Source: Ketobacter alkanivorans (lineage in GTDB: Bacteria; Pseudomonadota; Gammaproteobacteria; Pseudomonadales; Ketobacteraceae). From it: a DNA stretch of 64,000 bases. Shown here one piece after another: positions 27,323 to 39,757 of this stretch (its first letter is position 1; every line of letters starts with the position of its first letter). The notes beneath the pieces are model-generated. The model was given only the letters and a program-made list of their open reading frames with translations, ran no database searches and had not been told where the DNA came from. The DNA is taken from the NCBI RefSeq assembly GCF_002863865.1, contig NZ_CP022684.1, positions 2,199,501-2,263,500 on the forward strand. Direction: 5' to 3'. Position numbers and translations under genes: made by a program.

Positions 27323-27355
27323 ACCTACAATGCATCTTCCCGCCCCTCACGCAAC

Positions 27356-27397
27356 ATGACCCCGATCAATTTAGTCAGGTATTCCTGGATCAATAAT
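27356..27397 (+). promoter_or_regulatory. FNR/DNR-type promoter of norC
   Basis: ATGAC-CCCG-ATCAA (27356-27369) resembles the FNR/DNR box TTGAY-N4-ATCAA with the right half perfect. Its centre is 41.5 bases upstream of position 27404. An AATAAT -10 hexamer (27392-27397) lies exactly where a class II activator promoter needs it, leaving a 29-base leader to norC. Geometry seen directly; activation by a Dnr/Fnr protein is inferred. Confidence 0.6.
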
Positions 27398-27432
27398 GCC
27401 CGTACATCTTTTAACGATGAAGGGGGCATACA

Positions 27433-27867
27433 ATGCCAGACATCTTTACAAAAACCATGGCACGCAATATCTATTGGGGGGGCAGCGTATTTTTCATACT
27501 GGTATTTGTTGCCCTGACCTTTGACACCACACAGCGTCTACCAGAACGCGATCACCGGGAGAACATCACTGAGCAGGTCGCACTGGGCAAAGCCGTATGG
27601 GAGAGAAACAACTGCATCGGCTGCCACACCCTGTTGGGCGAAGGTGCCTACTTTGCACCAGAGCTTGGCAACGTCTATCAACGCTTCGGCAATTCCAAAG
27701 AAGCCATCAAAGGTTTCATCAAGAGCCGCCCGGTTGACGGCATACCCGGTCGCCGCAGCATGCCGCAGTTTAACCTGACAGAAGAAGAGCTGGAGGCCAT
27801 CGCCGAGTTCCTGAAGTGGACCAGCGAAGTAAATACCGAAAACTGGCCCCCCAACATTAACGGTTAA
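27433..27867 (+). CDS. norC: Nitric oxide reductase cytochrome c subunit (NorC)
   Basis: A 144-residue membrane-anchored cytochrome c of cNOR. An N-terminal membrane helix (~12-32) is followed by the heme motif CIGCHTLLGEGAYFAPEL (~57) and the axial Met region RRSMPQFNLTEEE. It passes electrons from periplasmic cytochromes to NorB. Length is typical (about 146). norB starts 12 bases later. Confidence 0.98.
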   Translation: MPDIFTKTMARNIYWGGSVFFILVFVALTFDTTQRLPERDHRENITEQVALGKAVWERNNCIGCHTLLGEGAYFAPELGNVYQRFGNSKEAIKGFIKSRPVDGIPGRRSMPQFNLTEEELEAIAEFLKWTSEVNTENWPPNING

Positions 27868-29286
<1,419 letters not shown>

Positions 29287-29383
29287 CATACATCAGGTTA
29301 GGGCTTGCTTAAGCCAGAGGCTGCCGTGATATTACCCTGTCATGGCAGCCTCATTACGCCAACCCGAGTCATAAGGTCTTGTC

Positions 29384-30199
29384 ATGAATTCTTCTTTACA
29401 ACTAGGTGATGATCCCACCGCACAAACCCCTTTCTACCAACCTCAGGCCGAAGAAGTAACCTTGTTCGAGCACGCCTACCGACACCAGCTTCCAGTATTA
29501 CTGAAAGGCCCCACCGGTTGCGGCAAAACACGTTTTATTCGTCATATGGCCACCAAGCTCGGCTTGCCACTGTACACCGTGGCCTGCCACGATGATCTGA
29601 CAGCCGCTGACTTGGTAGGACGCCACCTGCTGCAGGAAGGCGATACCGTGTGGAATGATGGCCCGCTCACCCGGGCAGTGCGTGAAGGTGGAATTTGTTA
29701 TCTGGATGAAGTAGTAGAAGCACGCAAGGACACCACTGTAGTGTTACACCCCTTGTCGGATGATCGGCGCGAACTACCCATCGAGCGCACCGGTGAACTG
29801 CTGAAAGCACCCGACAACTTCATGTTGGTCGTATCATACAACCCAGGCTATCAGAACGTCTTCAAAGGTATGAAGCCATCCACGCGGCAACGCTTTGTAG
29901 CCATGCGTTTTAACTTTCCAACACCCGCGCTGGAACAGAAAATCGTTATCAAAGAAAGCGGCGTAGCACCGGCCATTGCCCAGCAATTGGTAGAGATAGC
30001 ACAGGCATTACGTCGCTTGCAGGATCATGATTTAGAAGAATCGGTATCCACAAGGTTGCTGGTGTACTGTGCCAGCTTGCTGAACAGCGGCTTACCCTGG
30101 CAAATCGCCTGTCGGGCAGCCATCGCAGAGCCACTCTCAGACGATGAAGACACCGTAACAGCTCTAATGGATGTCATCACCGCTATCATGGATGGCTGA
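29384..30199 (+). CDS. norQ: NorQ, MoxR-type AAA+ ATPase for NO reductase maturation
   Basis: A 271-residue ATPase of the CbbQ/NirQ/NorQ family. The Walker A motif is GPTGCGKTRF (~residue 40), Walker B is ICYLDEV, and the sensor segment is VSYNPGYQN. It works with NorD (a VWA protein) to insert the non-heme iron or otherwise activate NorB. It lies about 100 bases after norB. Confidence 0.95.
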   Translation: MNSSLQLGDDPTAQTPFYQPQAEEVTLFEHAYRHQLPVLLKGPTGCGKTRFIRHMATKLGLPLYTVACHDDLTAADLVGRHLLQEGDTVWNDGPLTRAVREGGICYLDEVVEARKDTTVVLHPLSDDRRELPIERTGELLKAPDNFMLVVSYNPGYQNVFKGMKPSTRQRFVAMRFNFPTPALEQKIVIKESGVAPAIAQQLVEIAQALRRLQDHDLEESVSTRLLVYCASLLNSGLPWQIACRAAIAEPLSDDEDTVTALMDVITAIMDG

Positions 30200-30245
30200 G
30201 CCACACACATAGTCAATGAACACATAGATTCTGGATCTTAACGCG

Positions 30246-30623
30246 ATGAATGATGAGCATGAACGTAAACTGGCTGGGCAATCCCATATATTCTACTTAT
30301 TGAATATCAGTTTTCTGCCAGTGATTGGATTCGCACTACAGATAATATTGTGGCGTCATACTCGGACCCGGTGCCTGGCGTTCGCCATGGCACATACACG
30401 CCAGTCCATCATTGCCAGCATCACCGCAGGCTGTGCACTGACCATAGTAACCGGCTTGATCTTGATCATTGGCGAACTCTCATCTCCCTATACTTGGGTT
30501 GTGTTGATTCTGTATTTCACCTTATGTCATACCGCCCTGATCCTGCTGGGCATCTTGGGTTACGCCCGCGCCAACGCAGGAAAGCCATTCATGTTTTTTC
30601 ACTATGCAACCTGGTGGGGATAA
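30246..30623 (+). CDS. Small three-TM membrane protein between norQ and norD
   Basis: A 125-residue hydrophobic protein with three predicted spans (~16-33, ~50-75, ~83-105) resembling DUF4870-like small membrane proteins. It lies between norQ and norD on the same strand, with a gap of only a few bases to norD, so it belongs to the nor transcript. Small membrane proteins (NorE/NorF-like) occur in nor operons, but this sequence does not match the ones I know. Its role in NO reductase assembly is a guess. Confidence 0.75.
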   Translation: MNDEHERKLAGQSHIFYLLNISFLPVIGFALQIILWRHTRTRCLAFAMAHTRQSIIASITAGCALTIVTGLILIIGELSSPYTWVVLILYFTLCHTALILLGILGYARANAGKPFMFFHYATWWG

Positions 30624-30626
30624 ACA

Positions 30627-32459
30627 ATGGAAGAAGCTGTCGGCAAGCTGTGGCACCGCTGGATAAGCCGGGCCGCACAAGTCGAATATCCAAACTCCCG
30701 AGTTGAGTTGAAATCGGTACAGAAAAAACTCGCTTTGTACTTTCATGCTTTCGGAGGAAAACCAGGGCTGGCAATCAAGCCCGGCTCCAAAGAAATGTGG
30801 CAGGCGCGCCGCACATTATTGGAAAAGATCGCTGGCCGTGAGTGGCAAGCACAACTGTGCTGGGCAGATGAAGAGAGCCTGTATTTGCCAGGCAGCATTG
30901 CCCTGTTTAATGATCGTGAGCTAAATGAACAATTGTACCTGTGGCTGGCTGCCCTGGCCGCTACAGATGATCACCAATTGCAAGCACTACCCTGGCTTGA
31001 TCGCTGCCAGCAACAAGTAATATCTACATTACTGCGCTGGCCCGGGCTCAGTAAAGTCTATCAGCGCCTGGCAAAAGCCCATATCGAACAACGCCATTGG
31101 CAAAATAGCCATGCGCTGAACAAAGCGGAAACAGCCTTACGCCGCGCAATTTTACAGCCCGACTTACAAATCAAGCAGGATGTAGACCCCCACCTGCTTG
31201 AGCCCGTACCCATCTGGCTACACCCGCTACCACCATCCACCCAGCAACGGCAGCGTGAAGCAGCCCCTGAAATAGAAAACCTGAGCGCTGAAGTCACAGA
31301 AATCGAAGGCGATCATCAACGCAAAGCCAAGCGGGTCGAACACAGTAAAGATGATCAAGGCCTGTTGGCATTCAGGCTGGAAAGTTTATTCTCCTGGGCC
31401 GAATTTGCTAACGTGGATCGCCCTCAAGAAGATGATGAGGATCTGGGTGCTGAAAAGGCCGCGAACGATCTGGATGAGTTTGCCGTATCCAGTCAAAGCG
31501 GCCACGTTAAAAAGCGATTGAAATTCGATCTAGACCTACCCTCTTCAGACTACGACGATATCACGCTGAAGACAGGCATTACCACGCCAGAATGGGATTA
31601 CAAAAAACGCGTACTGGTAGAAGATCACTGCCATATTGAATTAATGCGCACCCAACTGCAGGAGGCCAAGGAACTCCCTGCGCACCTGCGTAAACCCGCG
31701 CGCCAGATACGCGCTTTCTTTGAAATGCTGGCGCTGAATAGAACCTGGCTCAGACAGCAGCCTCAAGGCAGCGAAATTGATCTCGATGCCTATCTTGATG
31801 CACTGACCCGATGGCGTCTGGGCCAAAAAGATACCGCCATGGGACTATTCAAGGAAATACGTCGCCATCATCGTGATTTGAGTTGTTTGCTGCTGGCAGA
31901 TCTATCGCTTTCCACCGATGCCGCAGTAAACGACCATCAAAAAGTCATCGACGTAATTCGAGATGGCCTATTTCTGATGAGCGAAGCCATGCAGGCTACC
32001 GGCGATCGATTTGCGATGGCAGGCTTTTCTTCAAAACATCGTCACATGGTGCGCTATTATCCACTAAAAGACTTCAACGAAACGCTATCTCCAATAGTAC
32101 GCGGCCGCATTCAGTCGGTGAAACCCGGCTTCTATACTCGGATGGGAGCGGCCATTCGCTACGCAACCAGGACACTGGAGACCGAGCATAGCGCCCATCG
32201 CTTATTGCTATTGCTATCCGATGGCAAACCCAATGACATCGACCGTTATGATGGCCGCTATGGCATTGAAGATACCCGCACTGCCATTCAGGAGGCCACC
32301 AGCAAAGGTATTCTGCCTTTTTGCATCACTATTGATAACCGCGCTAACGAGTATCTGCCGTATCTATTTGGGCACAAACAATACGTCGTAATCCGAAACG
32401 CCAAACAGCTGCCACAGCAACTGCCACTGATATACGCCCGGCTAACTGAGTCGCTTTAA
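30627..32459 (+). CDS. norD: NorD, VWA-domain protein for NO reductase activation
   Basis: A 610-residue protein. The long N-terminal helical region is followed by a C-terminal von Willebrand A domain (~410-610) with the MIDAS motif DLSLST (LLLADLSLSTDAAVND), the conserved Thr in FYTRMGAAIRYA and the Asp in LLLLSDGKPNDIDRYDGRYG. It partners the NorQ ATPase in maturation of cNOR. It is the last gene of norCBQ-x-D and is followed by a strong bidirectional terminator. Confidence 0.95.
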   Translation: MEEAVGKLWHRWISRAAQVEYPNSRVELKSVQKKLALYFHAFGGKPGLAIKPGSKEMWQARRTLLEKIAGREWQAQLCWADEESLYLPGSIALFNDRELNEQLYLWLAALAATDDHQLQALPWLDRCQQQVISTLLRWPGLSKVYQRLAKAHIEQRHWQNSHALNKAETALRRAILQPDLQIKQDVDPHLLEPVPIWLHPLPPSTQQRQREAAPEIENLSAEVTEIEGDHQRKAKRVEHSKDDQGLLAFRLESLFSWAEFANVDRPQEDDEDLGAEKAANDLDEFAVSSQSGHVKKRLKFDLDLPSSDYDDITLKTGITTPEWDYKKRVLVEDHCHIELMRTQLQEAKELPAHLRKPARQIRAFFEMLALNRTWLRQQPQGSEIDLDAYLDALTRWRLGQKDTAMGLFKEIRRHHRDLSCLLLADLSLSTDAAVNDHQKVIDVIRDGLFLMSEAMQATGDRFAMAGFSSKHRHMVRYYPLKDFNETLSPIVRGRIQSVKPGFYTRMGAAIRYATRTLETEHSAHRLLLLLSDGKPNDIDRYDGRYGIEDTRTAIQEATSKGILPFCITIDNRANEYLPYLFGHKQYVVIRNAKQLPQQLPLIYARLTESL

Positions 32460-32483
32460 AATACTATTGGCAACAAATCACAC

Positions 32484-32516
32484 AAAAAAAGCGCCGCATT
32501 CAAGCGGCGCTTTATT
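32484..32516. terminator. Bidirectional terminator between norD and nirS
   Basis: AAAGCGCCGC/GCGGCGCTTT stems around an ATTCAA loop are flanked by an A run on the left and a T-rich stretch on the right, between two convergent operons. Confidence 0.92.
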
Positions 32517-32540
32517 CTCCTGATATCGATTCTACTGTAA

Positions 32541-34911
<2,371 letters not shown>

Positions 34912-34941
34912 ACTGAGATCTCCCCTTCTCTACTGATTGGC

Positions 34942-34983
34942 ATTATTGACACTGGGTGGCCAGCAAAGCTTGAGCGAGATCAA
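34942..34983 (-). promoter_or_regulatory. FNR/DNR-type box and -10 element for the nirS transcript
   Basis: The box at 34970-34983 reads TTGAG-CGAG-ATCAA on plus, one mismatch from TTGAT-N4-ATCAA. On the minus strand an AATAAT -10 hexamer (34947-34942) follows at the exact class II spacing, giving a start near 34935. The same box could serve the divergent nirC operon, but the -10 at the matching plus-strand position (35006-35011, TATCGC) is poor. Confidence 0.7.
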
Positions 34984-35108
34984 CAGAACAGGATGGATAC
35001 CAACTTATCGCCCCAGGCGTACCTACAAAGTATTACGCCTTGCTGTTTATGGCTGAAACACTGATCTAAAACAGGTTTCTCAGCTCATCGATTCCTAGAA
35101 TAAATGCC

Positions 35109-35438
35109 ATGAGAAGGGATCATGACAAAATTAAAATAGCATTCTGGGTGTTCGGCGCATTGTTTAGCTCAACGGTTCATGCTGCGCCCTCGGAACAACG
35201 TCAGGCAGACATTATTTACACAGTAAAACAGGACTGTGGGTCTTGCCATGGGCTTACCCTGGCAGGTGGGCTTGGCCCTGACTTGCGTGCGTCGCGACTC
35301 AAACAACTGCCCGACAACTATTTGATATCCGTGATCAGAAATGGTGTGCCCGGCACGCCCATGCCGCCCTGGCAACGTTTTTTTTCAGATAAAGAGATTC
35401 ATTGGATCGTTACCCAGCTAAAACAAGGAGCAATATGA
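35109..35438 (+). CDS. nirC: NirC-like small cytochrome c
   Basis: A 109-residue periplasmic monoheme cytochrome with a signal peptide (FWVFGALFSSTVHAAPS), heme motif CGSCHGLTLAGGLGPDL and axial Met in TPMPPWQRFF. NirC proteins can donate electrons to NirS or take part in final heme d1 insertion. Here it starts the plus-strand d1 biosynthesis operon, and its stop overlaps the nirF start. NirS already has an extra fused cytochrome domain, so NirC may serve maturation rather than turnover. Confidence 0.9.
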   Translation: MRRDHDKIKIAFWVFGALFSSTVHAAPSEQRQADIIYTVKQDCGSCHGLTLAGGLGPDLRASRLKQLPDNYLISVIRNGVPGTPMPPWQRFFSDKEIHWIVTQLKQGAI

Positions 35439-36604
35439 TGCGCTTCAGCCTGATGCTGTGCTCATTGTTATTATGCGCATGCACACATCGATCAACTCTG
35501 CTTCCAACCGGAGATCTTGGTGTCGTGATCGAGCGCGCCAGTGGATCTGTGCAAATCGTAAACACAACTCATCACAACGCTATCAACCAAGTAGAAGGGC
35601 TCGGCGACCTCTCCCATGCATCCATTGTCTATTCACGGGATCAACGTTACGCCTATGTATTCGGTCGCGATGGAGGTTTGAGCAAGGTTGATCTGCTGCA
35701 ACAAAAATTGGATCACAGAATCCTGCAAGGTGGCAACAGCATTGGCGGGGCAATCAGCCAGGATGGATCAATGGTAGCGGTATCCAATTACGATCCGGGA
35801 GGTGTCAAAATATTTTCTGCCGATACACTGGATCTTATAGCAGATATCCCAGCTGAGTATGCGCCAGGGAAATTCTCTAAAACCGTAGGCTTAGTGGATG
35901 CTCCAGGGAATCGCTTTGTGTTCAGCCTGTACGATGGTAACGCCATCTGGTTGGTAGACATGTCGGATCCATCTTCTCCAAATATCCAGCGTTTCTCAAA
36001 CATCGGCCGCGCACCCTATGATGGGTTGATTTCGCCACAAGGTCGCTACTACATCGCTGGGCTTTTTGGAGAAGATGGCTTGGCTTTGCTGGACCTCTGG
36101 CACCCAGAACAGGGCGTACAACGCATACTGCCCGACTATGGAAAAGGATCTGAGAAAATGCCCGTTTATAAAATGCCACACTTGGAAGGATGGGCTATTT
36201 CAGGGAATAAAGCTTTTTTTCCCGCGGTAGGTCGCAATGAAGTATTAGTGATGGACATGAATAACTGGCAACTTCTACAGCATATACCTGTGCATGGACA
36301 ACCTGTATTTGTTATGACCCAACCCGATCACCGCCGGGTGTGGGTCAACTTCGCATTCCCCGATAATGACACTGTTCAGATTATTGATACCGAAACAAGT
36401 GAAGTGATAAAAACACTTGTTCCCGGAAAGGGTGTTTTGCATATGGAATTCACGCCAAGAGGCGAACAGGTCTGGATTTCTGTACGCGACGAAAATCGAA
36501 TTGATATATACGACACTAAAACACTACAACGCCTTCACACTCTGCCTGCCAATGCACCCAGCGGGATATTTTTTACCAACCGCGCACACCAGATAGGATT
36601 GTAA
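35435..36604 (+). CDS. nirF: NirF, heme d1 biosynthesis protein (lipoprotein)
   Basis: A 389-residue d1-propeller-like protein without a heme c motif. An N-terminal lipobox (LLLCAC) marks it as a periplasmic lipoprotein, as reported for some NirF. Repeated beta-propeller strands are visible (YAYVFGRDGGLSKVD, GSMVAVSNYDPGGVKIF, VWVNFAFPDNDTVQIID). It acts in a late heme d1 step. The ATG at 35435 overlaps the nirC stop, and nirD starts three bases after it. Confidence 0.93.
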   Translation: MMRFSLMLCSLLLCACTHRSTLLPTGDLGVVIERASGSVQIVNTTHHNAINQVEGLGDLSHASIVYSRDQRYAYVFGRDGGLSKVDLLQQKLDHRILQGGNSIGGAISQDGSMVAVSNYDPGGVKIFSADTLDLIADIPAEYAPGKFSKTVGLVDAPGNRFVFSLYDGNAIWLVDMSDPSSPNIQRFSNIGRAPYDGLISPQGRYYIAGLFGEDGLALLDLWHPEQGVQRILPDYGKGSEKMPVYKMPHLEGWAISGNKAFFPAVGRNEVLVMDMNNWQLLQHIPVHGQPVFVMTQPDHRRVWVNFAFPDNDTVQIIDTETSEVIKTLVPGKGVLHMEFTPRGEQVWISVRDENRIDIYDTKTLQRLHTLPANAPSGIFFTNRAHQIGL

Positions 36605-36606
36605 CC

Positions 36607-37068
36607 ATGCTGGATAATCTTTCCCGTCAATTAATCGATTGTTATCAGAAGGGCTTTCCGGTTGGGCCGAGACCATTCCAACAACTTGCTGCCGAGTTTG
36701 GTGTAAAGGAGCAGGAGGTCATCGATTGCTTGCGAACCTTGCGCTCACAGCGAGTGATCACCCGGGTAGGCCCTGTGTTCGATCACCATCGCGCAGGGTC
36801 CAGCACACTGGCAGCACTCGCAGTTCCTTCCGAGCGCCTACTGGAAATTGCAGACTTTATAAATAGTTTTGAAGGGGTTAATCATAACTATGAGCGGGAA
36901 CATGAATTTAACCTATGGTTTGTAGTTACTGCCTGTGATCACGAAGATCTTCAAACCACACTGCAAGCTATAGAACGTGGTACGGGTATGCCCATGTTGG
37001 TGCTGCCCATGGAACAAGCCTACCACATTGACCTAGGCTTCCAATTGCAATGGCAGGATAAAGCATGA
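36607..37068 (+). CDS. nirD: NirD, siroheme decarboxylase subunit
   Basis: A 153-residue Lrp/AsnC-like protein without regulatory function; NirD-L-G-H together decarboxylate siroheme to didecarboxysiroheme. NirD hallmarks: RVGPVFDHHRAGSSTLAALAVP, a His in the HNYEREHEFNLWFV stretch, and the start LIDCYQKGFPVGPRPFQQLA. It overlaps nirL by four bases. Confidence 0.92.
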   Translation: MLDNLSRQLIDCYQKGFPVGPRPFQQLAAEFGVKEQEVIDCLRTLRSQRVITRVGPVFDHHRAGSSTLAALAVPSERLLEIADFINSFEGVNHNYEREHEFNLWFVVTACDHEDLQTTLQAIERGTGMPMLVLPMEQAYHIDLGFQLQWQDKA

Positions 37069-37559
37069 ACGTACTCACCGAAGTTCAACAAGATCGACTT
37101 AAAGCTGCCATCCAGGATGGCCTGCCACTGACGGCAACTCCCTACCGCACACTCTCGCTGCAACTGGATCTACCAGAACCACTGGTAATGGAGCAAATTG
37201 AACACTGGCTCCGGGAAGGGTATATCAAACGCATGGGCTTAGTGGTGCGCCACCATGCAGTCGGCTACCGATCCAACGCCATGGTGGTATGGAATGTTGC
37301 CGATGATAAAGTCGATCAAGTGGGGGAGTTACTGCGGCAGGCGGACTGCGTCACCCTCTGTTATAAGCGCCGCCGTCAGTTGCCGGATTGGCCTTATAAC
37401 CTGTACTGCATGATTCATGGTAAAAGTCGCGAAAGCGTCCTGACACAATTAGAACTGCTCACCCGTCAATACGAACTGCAGCATATCCCCAGATCCATCC
37501 TATTCAGCAACCAGCAATTCAAACAGACCGGAGGCCACTATGCCCGCCGCGCCAGCTGA
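37065..37559 (+). CDS. nirL: NirL, siroheme decarboxylase subunit
   Basis: A 164-residue Lrp-like protein. MGLVVRHHAVGYRSNAMVVWNVADDK and CYKRRRQLPDWPYNLYCMIHGKSRE identify the L/H branch of these subunits. It starts in the nirD stop (ATGA) and overlaps nirG by 20 bases, consistent with coupled production of the heteromeric enzyme. Confidence 0.9.
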   Translation: MNVLTEVQQDRLKAAIQDGLPLTATPYRTLSLQLDLPEPLVMEQIEHWLREGYIKRMGLVVRHHAVGYRSNAMVVWNVADDKVDQVGELLRQADCVTLCYKRRRQLPDWPYNLYCMIHGKSRESVLTQLELLTRQYELQHIPRSILFSNQQFKQTGGHYARRAS

Positions 37560-38034
37560 CTCCAGGCCGACTTTACAGGATAAGTTTGAACTCGATCAGA
37601 CTGACCGACGCATCATCAATCGACTGCAGGACGGCATGCCTGTGTGTGATCAACCCTATCTGTTGGTGGCTGATGAACTCGGCATTCAAGAGCATGAATT
37701 GCTATCACGGCTGCAAACCATGCTGGATAACAAAGTGCTTAGTCGCTTTGGCCCCATGTTTCATGCCGAGCGTTTGGGGGGCGGGCTGGCACTGGCTGCT
37801 ATGCGCATTCCCGAAGATGAGTTCGATCATGTTGCTGCCCAGGTAAACGAGCTGCCAGAGATCGCTCACAACTATCAACGCACCCATAAATTTAACATGT
37901 GGTTCGTGATTGCCACTGAGCAAAAAGCAGATGTCGAACGCGTTGTCTCTCAAATCGAGTCGACCACCGGTTATCCGGTTTATAACATGCCGAAGATCGA
38001 GGAATACTATGTTGGATTACGATTCCCAGTCTAA
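37540..38034 (+). CDS. nirG: NirG, siroheme decarboxylase subunit
   Basis: A 164-residue Lrp-like protein of the D/G branch: SRFGPMFHAERLGGGLALAAMRIP and HNYQRTHKFNMWFVIATE. It overlaps nirL upstream and nirH downstream. The subunit order D-L-G-H matches Pseudomonas. Confidence 0.9.
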   Translation: MPAAPADSRPTLQDKFELDQTDRRIINRLQDGMPVCDQPYLLVADELGIQEHELLSRLQTMLDNKVLSRFGPMFHAERLGGGLALAAMRIPEDEFDHVAAQVNELPEIAHNYQRTHKFNMWFVIATEQKADVERVVSQIESTTGYPVYNMPKIEEYYVGLRFPV

Positions 38035-38521
38035 AACAGGCTACCAAATCAATGCGCTGGATCGAAAGCTGATTCAGCTCACCCAGAGCGGGCTGCCCCT
38101 GGTAAGCCAGCCATATCAAAACCTGGCACAACAACTGGGTATCACCGCTTGCGAAGTTAAGGCCCGTTTTCAGCGCATGCTAGATCATGGCGTTATTCGT
38201 CGCATTGCGGCTGTGCCGAACCACTATAGCCTTGGCTTTCGTGCCAATGGTATGACGGTGTGGAACGTGCCCGACAATCGCGTCAGTGATCTAGGCCCAA
38301 AGATAGGAGCGCTGGATTTTGTCAGTCATTGCTACCACCGCCCCCGACATCTTCCGGAGTGGCCTTACAATCTGTTCGCGATGGTACATGGACACAGCCG
38401 CGACGATGTACAGGATCACATCCAGGCCATATCTGATTTAATCGGCATCGATAATCATGGTAGCGATGTTCTGTATTCAACTCGCATCTTGAAAAAAACC
38501 GGCCTGCGACTGGCCGACTGA
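38009..38521 (+). CDS. nirH: NirH, siroheme decarboxylase subunit
   Basis: A 170-residue Lrp-like protein of the L/H branch: IRRIAAVPNHYSLGFRANGMTVWNVPD and CYHRPRHLPEWPYNLFAMVHGHSRDD. The frame is open from 37910, but the ATG at 38009 (GAGG ribosome binding site, inside the end of nirG) gives the family length. Confidence 0.9.
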   Translation: MLDYDSQSKTGYQINALDRKLIQLTQSGLPLVSQPYQNLAQQLGITACEVKARFQRMLDHGVIRRIAAVPNHYSLGFRANGMTVWNVPDNRVSDLGPKIGALDFVSHCYHRPRHLPEWPYNLFAMVHGHSRDDVQDHIQAISDLIGIDNHGSDVLYSTRILKKTGLRLAD

Positions 38522-38535
38522 CTCGAGGCAGCATC

Positions 38536-39756
38536 ATGTTTCGCATCACACAATATATGCAAACCATACTCAACCCCAGTCCGGTTCCTCCCGCCAGGAA
38601 TCCTCCAGGGCCGGTTGTGATCTGGAATCTGATACGGCGCTGCAATCTCACTTGCAAACATTGCTATTCCATTTCGGCTGATGTTGATTTCCCAGGCGAG
38701 TTAACCACAGATCAGATTTTCCACGTAATGGATGACCTGAAGCAGTTTCGGGTTCCTGTCTTGATACTGTCCGGTGGTGAACCACTGCTAAGACCCGATA
38801 TCTTCGACATATCACGCAGAGCCAAAGCAATGGGTTTCTATGTGGGGCTGTCCAGCAATGGAACGCTTATCAATGAAGACAATATTCAGCAGATCGCCGA
38901 CATAGGCTACGATTATGTCGGCGTAAGCCTTGATGGCATTCGTGAAACCCACGATCGCTTTCGCCAAAAGAAGGGAGCATTCGATGCTTCACTGCATGGC
39001 ATGGAGCTGTGTCAGCAACATGGCATTAAGGTCGGTGCGCGATTTACCCTTACTCAAGATAACAGTCACGAGCTGGACCCCTTACTGGACATTATAGCGG
39101 AACGCAATATCGATAAATTCTACTTATCGCATCTGAATTATTCCGGCCGCGGCAACCGGCATCGCAAGCACGATGTCTTTCATCAAACCACCCGCACTGC
39201 AATGAACCGCCTGTTTGAACGCTGCTGGGACGAGCTTAATCGCGGCATTGTTCGAGAATATGTGACTGGCAATAACGATGCAGACGGCCCATTCCTGTTG
39301 CAATGGGCTGAGCGCAATGCCCCCGACCAAGTCATGGCCCTGCGCCAACGGCTAATCAACTGGGGTGGCAACTCCAGCGGCCAGAACATATCCAACATCG
39401 ACAACCTGGGCAATGTTCACCCCGATACCTTCTGGTGGAACTATAATCTAGGCAACGTAAAAGATGAGCCGTTTTCCGCCATTTGGAGCCGCAACACTGA
39501 TCCTCTGATGGCCGGGTTCCGACAAAAACCACGCCCGGTAGAGGGGCGCTGCGCTCACTGTCAGCACCTGAGTATTTGCGGCGGCAACACCCGTGTACGC
39601 GCCTACCAGCTCACCGGCAATGCATGGGCAGAGGATCCAGCCTGTTATCTTGATGATGATGAAATTGGTTTACCGCAGAACTACTCAGCTGAACGTATTC
39701 CCCTGCCTTCCAACAGCGGCTCGGCCAATCGCATCACCACAAGGATTCTCGATTAA
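38536..39756 (+). CDS. nirJ: NirJ, radical SAM enzyme of heme d1 synthesis
   Basis: A 406-residue radical SAM protein with the cluster motif C-x3-C-x2-C in RRCNLTCKHCYS (~residue 35) and a C-terminal SPASM-like cysteine region (CAHCQHLSICGGN). NirJ removes the propionate side chains of didecarboxysiroheme. Length fits NirJ. It follows nirH by 14 bases, and nirN begins one base after its stop. Confidence 0.95.
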   Translation: MFRITQYMQTILNPSPVPPARNPPGPVVIWNLIRRCNLTCKHCYSISADVDFPGELTTDQIFHVMDDLKQFRVPVLILSGGEPLLRPDIFDISRRAKAMGFYVGLSSNGTLINEDNIQQIADIGYDYVGVSLDGIRETHDRFRQKKGAFDASLHGMELCQQHGIKVGARFTLTQDNSHELDPLLDIIAERNIDKFYLSHLNYSGRGNRHRKHDVFHQTTRTAMNRLFERCWDELNRGIVREYVTGNNDADGPFLLQWAERNAPDQVMALRQRLINWGGNSSGQNISNIDNLGNVHPDTFWWNYNLGNVKDEPFSAIWSRNTDPLMAGFRQKPRPVEGRCAHCQHLSICGGNTRVRAYQLTGNAWAEDPACYLDDDEIGLPQNYSAERIPLPSNSGSANRITTRILD

Positions 39757-39757
39757 C

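Noticed and set aside
27257..27517. 86-codon plus-strand ORF across the narL-norC gap
   Set aside because: It overlaps narL and norC in another frame and covers the promoter elements; its composition is not protein-like.
35006..35011. -10 element on the plus strand matching the nir FNR/DNR box
   Set aside because: TATCGC at the expected position is a poor -10; activation of nirC from this box is possible but not shown.
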